A stretch of DNA of 64,000 nt from Nectonema munidae (lineage: Eukaryota; Nematomorpha; Nectonematoida; Nectonematidae), in contig JAUIRK010000845.1 of NCBI GenBank assembly GCA_030549495.1, forward strand, positions 62,001 to 126,000, given 5' to 3'. The position numbers were made by a program, and so were the translations under genes. The notes under the pieces were generated by a model that had not been told where the DNA came from, did not search any database, and worked only from the letters and a program-made list of their open reading frames with translations. Below are positions 55,573-64,000 of the stretch, piece by piece (position 1 is the first letter of the stretch; each line of letters opens with the position of its first letter).

Positions 55573-57779
55573 TTTTCCTACCTGTTAGTTAGTCTTTTGC
55601 AACATTTGCGAAAATCAATCGACACGCGGAAAATATCATCTTGCATTTATCCCATGGGATGAATGTTTGATACCTCTCCGGTCTACACAATGCTAAGAGC
55701 TTCATTGCTTTAACGACAAATTATTAATATTTAAATCGGAAGCTTCTGCACACCAAGTATATTATAGTGAATGAAATGAACAGTTTTCATTTTTCCTACA
55801 ACTTTGTAAAACATTTCTGCGTGTATCAAAAATCATCTATTCAAAATGCATGAAAATTTGCCTTGAATGTTTCGCTTATTTCTCTCCATTCTTACTCACA
55901 ACAATATCTTTTTATGTTTAATAAAATTCTATATTTGGAATTTTTTTCCAAAAAAGAGCGTCCCTTTCTGGCTATCTTGTTGAAAAATAAAGAAAGGATC
56001 AATAAACTTGCGATCAATTTTTCGCTAAAACAACATAATCTTGGAATACTTCAAAACAAACACGTTGAATCAAGACAAGACTAGAATCATCTTAGAGCTA
56101 AAGAATCATCTAAGTCTAAGACAACTTAGAGCCAACACAAATCTTGCATGAATTTATTAACAAAATTAACACCGAAACACACACAAGGACACGCCCACGA
56201 CATTTGACAATGTCCACTCTTCAATCAGCACACAACATTCAACTTGTCAAAGTAAAGATTGAAATTTACCGAAAAATTGTTTCTCCGTAATAAAACGGAA
56301 AACCTTGAATCGTATAAAACGAGTATCACCTAAATAAAAATAGTTTTTTTTTAATTTAAATACGGCTTGTACAACAATATTTTTTATTTGAATGAAAACA
56401 AAAAAATATGTCTATATGTTCATATAGCTGATTTTTGCAAAATAAAAAAAATAGGGAAAAAAAATCAACCAGACTTAATGCATGTTATAAGACTGAAATT
56501 ACACAAAGTTTCCAAGGAATAAGCAACATATGGTTAAACATATAGAGGAAGAGATGGTAGATACAAAAAAACCAAAAGTCAAATAATTCCTGTCAGATAC
56601 ATTATAATTACGAATTATGATGTAGAGATATTTGTGACTTAAAGATGGTTATTTGTAGAAATCGACTAAGATAAAAGAAAGTGAAGTACTTTGAAGTTGA
56701 AGGAAAAACTAAACGTGTGAAGATTTCACATCACATGGAATTATGTGGCTGAAAGAGATTTAGAAGTACAATATTAATATTGAAAAGGCTAAAGATAGAG
56801 GAACATGGAAAAAAAATTGAAAAATGAAATACGATGAAAAATCAACCTATAATTCCATATGTCAAGATGGTACCCTTATGGAAGGAAAAATCACCTTTGA
56901 AAAACAAATGGAAAGAATGAGAACAAGAAGATATTTGTGACATAAAAATATTTTTAATCATTTTTGGTCATGGTACAAAACCTTCACTTGGTTAAAGTAT
57001 AGCATATCTTCTAGCGATAGACTGTGACCATTCGTTTCAATAACCGATAAATGGCAATAAGGAGGGATAAAGACTTAATCACATCCGATGAATGAGTAGT
57101 GATCTATCATATATGAAAGATTTTGTTCTTTTATTGACCTTGAAAGGTGGTCCACAAACTTCCTAAAAATTTTGGAGTGTAGCAGTCTAACAATAATTTT
57201 TTAACAGATATTTGTAAATGTGAAACAAATTATAAAATAATTTGAATTTTTACAAATTCAAATGAAATAATTTTTACTTTTTTATAAAGTAATGTGAAAA
57301 AAAGTGCAACAATATCTTTGTGAAATAAAAAAATCTGAATGAGTGCATCAAGATGGAGACACTTTTTTTGTGAGAATTTATCAGAGTAATGACTAGCAAA
57401 TTCAATATCAAAAGTCGAATGAAATGAGTATGGAATCTTTCGTCGCCAGGTATAAAATGCAGTCGATTGTTCTGAGAGGGAGAGAAAATCGTATTTTTGA
57501 CACAAAATTTAGTGCACAAGAAATTCTTTCACATTAAAACCCTGATAGGTTTACACTTTGATATAATTTTTCCAAGTTTTCTGTTATACTCGTATAACTT
57601 CAAAAAAATTCATTTTCTCACTAAAATAAAGCAGTGAAGAAAAACGTTGATTGAGTTTAGTTTCGGTATTTCAAAATTCTTTCATGCATCTTTAAGAGAT
57701 TAAATCAAGTTTTTAATGGGCTTATTCACACTAAATTGGATAAGCAAAAACGTCCATTAAGTTGTAAATATTTAGAGCT
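55573..57779. other. Intergenic DNA, nothing recognised
   Basis: Two overlapping minus-strand open frames of 81-91 codons at 57230-57519 lack recognisable motifs. ATCTTAGAGCTAAAGAATCA-type short repeats near 56085-56130 are local. Confidence 0.35.
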
Positions 57780-58460
57780 AAGAAACTTTTTAGAAAATGT
57801 CAATCAAAATTTTGACTCCTGAAAAATATATCTAATAAAATATTCCTTCAAAGTTTACATAAAATTGATGTTTTTACACTAAGTCAGGAATAGTTCTTTC
57901 ATTTCTCGATCCAGTTATTGCATTTATCATTTGAAAATACCTGTAAGTGATCATCAAATTTGCAGTTTACTTCTAAAATTGTCTCCAAAAACATTCAAAA
58001 TTTTACATGAAATATATGTTTTTATACCTAATCACCATGCCGGTTTTTTTCTCGACTCAGATTTTGGATTTAAGGTTTGAAAATATCTGAGAGTGATGAT
58101 AAAATTAGTCGTTTACGTCTGAAAACTATCACCAAAGATATTCTCTCTAATTTTACATGAAATAAATGTTTTTATACCAAATCAACCAGGCTAGTTTCAT
58201 TTATGAACTCACTTTTCGCATTTAAAGGTCTTAAAATATCTGCAAGTGTCAATCAAATATGTGGTTTACGTCTTATGTCTACAGAAATTTAAATAAAATA
58301 TCTGTTTTTATACCAAATTGAAGATACCGGTTTTATTTTTGGACTCAGTTTTTGAAGTCAGGCTTTGAAAATATCTGAAATCTTCAATCAAATTTGCGGG
58401 TCTATGCCTTAAAACTGTCTCCAAAAATATTTTATCTTTTTAAATTAATTTTCAAAACTT
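57780..58460 (+). repeat. Array of ~145-bp repeat (copy 2)
   Basis: Four diverged units with the marker (T/C)CTCCAAAAA(T/C)ATT at about 57980, 58127 (ATCACCAAAGATATTC), 58276 and 58415, giving spacings near 147, 149 and 139 bp. Each has a GTTTTTATACC block and a GACTCAG block. It starts with TTTTTAGAAAATGTCAATCA, as at 10708. Confidence 0.7.
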
Positions 58461-59728
58461 AAAAGTTTTTTATTCTGTAGTTATAGTTTTATAAGATTAT
58501 AACAATGTAGATTACTGCTAATGTAGTTTAATAAGATTTCAAGAATCGAACCTATGAGTCTAACTCTCTCCCATTGCGTGTAAATGAGATATGATTCAAC
58601 GATAAAAGTCTTTTAAACATTAAGAATGTCTATCTCTATCTTCTTTGTCAATTATAATGATGCCATTTCCAATTCTTTTTAAAATAAAGTAAATGAAAAG
58701 CTGTGACTTCAATAAGGGTTAAAAAAAATACACTATTTTTAAATCCTGTCAAGCAAGTTATATAATATGCTTCGCTCCAAACATCCCATATGATGTATTT
58801 CATCTAAAATTTAAATAAAACTTTTCATTTTCTTTATTTAATGTTTTACTAAGTATTATATCTGCAATACTTTTTTACATATCTCTAATATTCATTCTTT
58901 CAATTATTTTCTTTTCAAATGAGCCACTTTCATCACTCCAATTCCAAAAAAATGTCGTCTGAGTCGAGTTAATCCATGAAACTTGATTAAAAATAAGATG
59001 AAAATTTTAAAATTCTAACGGCATTTAAACTAAGTGCCATTTCAGTTTTTTAATTCACTCACCATTATTAAGTTGGAAATCTTTCCCTCCAAAAAAGATA
59101 AAAGAAGAGTGTTATAGATTTAATAAACATTTAAAAAAAATGCATAACGAGAAATATAATTAGTTTTCTAGGAGAAAGAGAGAAAAGGCAAAGGGACTAG
59201 TTAAGAGTCCATCGGGATGGCTGATCTCCAAAAGGTAAAACAGTAAATTAAAACTTTGAAAGATCATCGATGCTTGAAAGAGAGCGAAAATCTAAAGAAA
59301 GAGTGTAGTCATAATCCGTTTGTGGAAGAGAAAGGATAATGTGAAGAATATATCATGCATAATAGATATAACTGTGTACTTTATCAATATCATTGATACA
59401 TAAAAATTTTGTCAAGTGGTTCCATGAAGATATATTTGTATGTAACATAAAAAACCGTATATGTGTTTATATAAAAAGAAAATAAGAGATGTAAGGGGTG
59501 AGTTTGAACATGTGGACATGAAGTAGTTGGATTGATAAACTTGTAGACTATTTGCCAGGAATAAGTTGACAATATTAACTTAACTGATTTTTTGAAGTTT
59601 TTACAATTAGAAAAGTTTAGATCTTTGTAGTGTTTATTGACTAAATGAAGAGTGCGAAGTAGTACGGAAGAAAGAAAACGGCATTTAAAACGACCTATTT
59701 TAAAAATGATCTCTTATAATTGTAATAT
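58461..59728. other. Intergenic DNA 3' of the minus-strand gene
   Basis: No gene recognised. ATGGCTGATCTCCAAAAG followed by GTAAAA at 59217 looks like a tiny first coding exon but has no other support. Confidence 0.3.
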
Positions 59729-60069
59729 TTATTGAAATTGCATAGAGAATTTTCCAACCCTTTGTTTTAAGGCTTCTTTGTCTAGGATTCCTTTTCCAAT
59801 TGGAAGATCTATTCACTTTTTTTTTGAAAAAATTATGTTTTTGAGAATTTCTTCGTTTTTAGACAAATTTCCATCACAGTTAATTTCACATCTCAGCTTT
59901 TCTACTTAATGTATAACGTACGATACACTTATCTTCCTCTATCACATCGTGGAGTCCTACTTTCTCCCGCAGTGCCATCACCTTCTTCTGAAGCTTAGAC
60001 TCCTTACCAGAAGAAGTTTGAGAAGACTTTGAAGTTTTCGCATCTTGAGACGATGAAATCTTTAAAACA
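59729..60069 (-). CDS. Last two exons of an unrecognised gene
   Basis: The penultimate exon runs from about 60069 (after TTTGCTTTGCTAG) or 60059 to 59906 and reads ISSSQDAKTSKSSQTSSGKE, SKLQKKVMALREKVGLHDVI, EEDKCIVRYTL, ending phase 1 before GTAGAA. A 97-bp intron ending AAAAAAGTGAATAG follows. The last exon, 59808-59729, starts in phase 1 and reads LPIGKGILDKEALKQRVGKF, SMQFQ, then TAA, with ATAAATATTACAATTATA close after. The join gives TLNLPIG. Both phases agree and both exons are far more polar and helix-like than chance frames nearby. A Ser-rich linker leads into a Lys/Glu helix that may be a coiled coil. The family is not recognised; earlier exons must lie beyond 60.1 kb and were not found. 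Confidence 0.6.
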
Positions 60070-60689
60070 CTAGCAAAGCAAATAGCAACCTTTAATCTTT
60101 GGATTTCATTTAAAATAAAATACTAAAAACCGCGAATACTGAATTGCTTGACTGTATTGTCTTAATTTATATAAAGCACTTTTTAGTGCTTAATTCACTC
60201 AAAATATTTCTCCTGTCAGTAAATATGGGTATTTCGATATGACATCACAAAATCGTTATCTTAGAATTTTTCAGATTTTCTATCCATCTTAGCGAAATGA
60301 TTATTGTAATCATCTGATAAGATAAGGTTCAATGATTTTGCATTCGCAAACGAGAAACTTCTTGTTCAGGGTCAAAATCTTCTTTGAAATGCTCAATATT
60401 AAATGATTACACCGCTTCCTAGTTCATTAGAATACGGTAAATCTTCCGTGTAGACAAGATTTACTTCTTTTTTAAATAGTCAAAGAAACATAAAACCCCG
60501 CTGACCATATAAAAGGGAGGCTCATGAGTTGCTATCAATTTTTCTTTTGATCACGCGTTCTTATTTTAATGCTCTTTCAAGACGCTGTCTTCCCTCATAC
60601 TCATCTTAAAAAAAAATTTTAATGTGTTTTGTTTTTCTTTTATCCAAATAAATATTTTACACTCAACAGGATTACGAAAAGTTGATGTC

Positions 60690-61640
60690 TAGAAAAGAAA
60701 ATCTACAAAAAATGATATTTGTACCATATAATTATTTTTGCATAAAACTGATTTTTAGGCCTACACTACTAATTTGATTGACACCTTCACATATGTTTGC
60801 ATCGGAATGGCAAAAAACACAGTCCAGGAATTGAAATAAGCCTGGTCGATTTAATATCAAAAAATTTTTATTTAAATTTGAAAGATATTTTTGGAGAGAA
60901 CTTCATCCTCAACCAAAATTTTGACTGCCGATTTTTATCATTAAAATTAGGTATAAACGCGTGATGCGTTTAAAACTCTATAGAAATTTTCACGTTTGTA
61001 TCTAATATAGATTCTAAGTTGTAAATTGATAATTGCTACTTCAATGATTGTTTTTATAATAAATAAATCAATACAAAAGCTGAATTCATAAAAAAATTTA
61101 TTTAATTATAAAACCACTCTATAATGATTCCAATCAAAAATATGCAGACTTTGATTTTCAAAAAAGGAAAATATAATTGATAATAATTACTCATATTCTC
61201 ACACCGTAATTGCGAAAACACAATCTAAAAGAGAAATCAGCATGGTGTGGATTTGGTATAACAAAACATATTATTGAAAATTTGAATCATATTTTAGAAG
61301 ATAAATTGTAGTGGTCAACAAGAAATTTGCTTTACACGTTCCATACCCTAACTACGAAAACTGGATTCAGAATCGAAAGCAGTGTGGTCAATTAATTATA
61401 AAAAAATATTTTATTTAAATTTTAAATCGTATTTTTGGAGAGAATTTTCAGGCCTAAATCGCAAATTTGATTGAAATTTTAACACATTTTCACATCCTAA
61501 TTGTGAAATCAAGTTTAGAAGTGAAAAAACATATAATTTCCTTGAAAACGGTATCAAAAGATATAGATAGTGATTTTAGGAAAATTCAGATATATTTGAA
61601 GAAAAGTATTTCACCAAACTTTATACAATATGTGTTTTAG
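60690..61640 (-). repeat. Array of ~145-bp repeat (copy 3, inverted)
   Basis: GATATTTTTGGAGAGAACTT at about 60884 and GTATTTTTGGAGAGAATTTT at about 61430 are the inverse of the TCTCCAAAAATATT marker. AAATTTGATTGA blocks recur near 60772, 61460. The right edge (about 61540-61640, ACGGTATCAAAAGATATAGA, GATTTTAGGAAAA) matches the edge piece at 35735-35920. Confidence 0.6.
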
Positions 61641-62429
61641 TGTAGGCAGAAGCTAATACATTTGTTAATGTCTATTATTGGTGTGATAGGAATTGTTTAT
61701 CTCAATTCAAATTTATGATCTTTTCAAGGCGTCTATGAATGTTTCTTTAAAAAATAAGCATTATTTACGCGAACATGTCTGTTCTTTTGGTGTTTATGAG
61801 TTTATTTATCTGAATCTCCCGTTTGGTTTCTGCATATCATATATCTACCATCTAAACTTCCAAGAATTCCATAAATATAAATCCTATTTTACATCACATT
61901 TTGTAAAAATCCTATACTTTGCCTATATCTATCCTCATTTGAATGATTTCAGTGCTATCTGATGTCGCAAATTGAGTAGCATACAAAACTATTTTTTCTT
62001 TTATAAACAGCGATTCAACACCAGCCTTCACTAACCTGAACTTACAACAACGCAAGATTTATTCTCACTGCATCTTCTACAGCATTTTAAACTTTTTTAC
62101 TTTAACGAGATATAACACCTTTTTCACACTTGTAATACTCACAAGTCTCTTGATATACGTATATTTACGATTGAATATAGTCAACACTCTCTCAAAATGA
62201 TTTCCAACATCTACTAAAATTTCTTGTGTGTTATCTTTTAAACCTTGAACATTTTACGGTATGCTTCATCACTGGAATTTATTCATTTCAAGCATTCACT
62301 TTTTAAACTTTTTTTTTATTATCTTTTCTATTAATCAGCTTAGATATTATCATTTTGAATTCCTGCAAAACCATACGTTAGTGATACTCACTCACTATAT
62401 ATTCCATTACTCTCTTGTGGTTTAGTCAT
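61641..62429. other. Intergenic DNA, nothing recognised
   Basis: An 89-codon plus-strand open frame at 61693-61962, rich in Tyr and Phe, has no recognisable domain. AT-rich sequence with no repeats seen. Confidence 0.35.
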
Positions 62430-63180
62430 GTTATTTAGCGCGATTAATTCGTCGCAAAAATGAGCGTCGCTAATTGAATTCGCGTTAATCGAACTTTGAC
62501 ACTCAAAAAAATTAAATTCAAATAAAATCAGTCTTATTTTTTTGCATTTATAATATAAAACATGGTTGAATACAGTATATTATCAAAATTAAAGAAAATT
62601 AGAAAAACTAGTTTTATTAATTCTAATGAGTTGATGCACAACATGACATAAACAGTAAACCTTCCAATAGTAAAACATTTTAATGCCTGTTTGAAAAGTA
62701 ATTTCCTTTTTTCGCTAGCGATAAATCTCGAATTATGGCAATAAAGCTGAGTCTAAGTTTCTGCAAATTTGTGCACTACGATCTTCTTCGGAATCTGCGT
62801 CAATGCACTCCTCTTGTTTTAAACTTTCTAATGCTTGAACATTTTCTGCAATGTTTGTTCTGTGTAATTTCTTTTTTTACGAGGCGAGTTGGTGTTTCTT
62901 CATCTGATTCTTCGTAAAGTCTCTGAGAATCAATGCGGAGAAGGTGGTTTTCATCAAGTTCTTCGGAACACGAATTCAATAACTCTTTGACATTTCCTTT
63001 ATCCAAATACATTTGTAACTTCATTAACAACAATGCCAATTTGCGTCGTGATTCATTTAGAAATTTTTAATTTATTTTTTATTAAAGGGCGTTATTTGAA
63101 ATCAAAGCGCGGTAACCGAAAAACAAGAATAAAAAAAAATTGACGCGCGAATCGAAGTCGCGTTAATTGGGGATTCCTTT
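62430..63180 (-). mobile_element. pogo/Tigger-like remnant with transposase C-terminus
   Basis: The flanks carry inverted GC-richer blocks: AGCGCGATTAATTCGTCGCA and TTCGCGTTAATCGAAC on the left, GACGCGCGAATCGAAGTCGC and GTTAATTGG on the right, resembling the CGCGTTAATCGAA ends of pogo-type elements. On the minus strand 63039-62800 reads MALLLMKLQMYLDKGNVKEL, LNSCSEELDENHLLRIDSQR, which fits the helical C-terminal tail of Tigger/jerky-type DDE transposases. The catalytic domain is absent, so it is an internally deleted copy. Confidence 0.5.
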
Positions 63181-64000
63181 TATCCCAAACACCACTTTAC
63201 ACTTTTTAATGTCTTTCGTATTGTTATTTATGTCACATCCCGTAGAATAAAAAAGTAGTTATAAAGATATATGTAGTTCAGTAGAACTTTATTAATAAAT
63301 TTTGTAGACTCCATGATCCTAAAGGATTTCCAAGGATATTTAATCATAGAAAAATTAAACTATTTCAATGTTAACATGTTATTTTATAGATTCTAAGAGA
63401 ATGGATAAAATTGACTATTATTTTAGTAAGTTATAATTTTTGCTAAGTTTTTAGTATTTATTTCTTTATTTGTAGATCAAAAAATTGATAATTAAATCTA
63501 AAAAATTAGTGTTCACCATCTTTTAGCATGTTTTGATGTGTTGATATAAGTAGGACAAAGATCAAAGGGTTAAGTTATTAACTTTTTTAGTTAAAAGCCC
63601 TAAAAACCATTTTTGTGGGCATGAATAGAAAGGGATATGTTGTTATTGGTCCCCAGATTTATATATAAAAAACTAAATACAACGAATGAAATGATTTAAA
63701 TTATCATATCAGCCCTGTTGAGATCTAAACCTGTGTTTGCATCTCCGCGTGGTCTTTAAAATTTTTATATCATGTTTGGATCTCTTGCATTGAGATTAGA
63801 TTTTTTAAGGTGATTGGATTTTATTACTTATGTGAGTTAATTATTTTAGTTTGTTTACGGTGAGAATTCACTACAAAAGTTATTTTATTTAAAAAATCAT
63901 TGAATTGAATTACTCCATCTCATTGTAAGTCATATTTGTCAGTGAAATTTTTTTTAATTGATTCCACACTTTTGGCTATAAAAAGAGATATTCATGTATT
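63181..64000. other. Intergenic DNA, nothing recognised
   Basis: AT-rich sequence to the window end without recognisable genes or repeats. Confidence 0.35.

Noticed and set aside
59217-59234. Possible first coding exon ATGGCTGATCTCCAAAAG followed by GTAAAA, plus strand
   Set aside because: Only six codons; no downstream exon in phase was found on the plus strand.
60545-60610. Possible minus-strand exon (DEYEGRQRLERALK after a T-rich AAG)
   Set aside because: The frame stops before any GT donor, so it cannot be joined to the exons at 59729-60069.

Overview
This is a very AT-rich, gene-poor, repeat-dense window from an animal nuclear genome. The genes have introns with GT-AG borders, the two recognisable host genes are metazoan families (a Mp20/transgelin-type muscle protein and a Maf bZIP factor), and the transposon mix (ZBED5-like hAT, FLYWCH/MULE, piggyBac-like MITEs, Helitrons) points to an invertebrate, most likely an arthropod. 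A crustacean such as a copepod is a guess only. Nothing bacterial, viral or organellar was seen, and no CRISPR, rRNA or intact tRNA.

Host genes. (1) Positions 13188-28542, plus strand: a calponin-homology muscle protein in four or five exons; its third intron, about 11.2 kb, holds a hAT MITE, a 2-kb foldback element, tandem arrays and a Helitron cluster. (2) Positions 31861-32360, plus: a delta/epsilon-type glutathione S-transferase remnant with an open C-terminal half. (3) Positions 41302-45664, minus: a three-exon Maf-family transcription factor whose intron phases close exactly into a 231-residue reading frame. (4) Positions 59729-60069, minus: the last two exons of an unrecognised gene. 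(5) Positions 52476-52652, minus: one convincing terminal exon of an unrecognised gene.

Region by region. 0-10 kb: hAT-type ends and MITEs, a deletion derivative of a CAGGGC-ended hAT, and a decayed ZBED5-like hAT transposase. 10-13 kb: a roughly 150-bp repeat and AT-rich intergenic DNA. 13-28.5 kb: the muscle gene and its repeat-filled introns. 29-33.4 kb: a 176-bp tandem repeat, a MITE, the GST remnant and a minisatellite element. 33.4-40.5 kb: a second hAT transposase (TIRs visible), a piggyBac-like MITE, a tRNA-like repeat, MULE/FLYWCH debris, and a G-homopolymer stretch that looks like a sequencing artefact. 41-46 kb: the Maf gene. 46-64 kb: mostly anonymous AT-rich DNA with scattered MITEs, two arrays of the ~145-bp repeat, two orphan gene ends and a pogo/Tigger remnant.

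The genes do not form an operon or shared pathway. The most informative structures are the Maf gene with its short zipper, the intron-resident foldback and Helitron cluster (including a direct end-to-start Helitron junction), the 129-bp TTAA-flanked MITE pair, and the poly-G artefact. I see no convincing new biological system.
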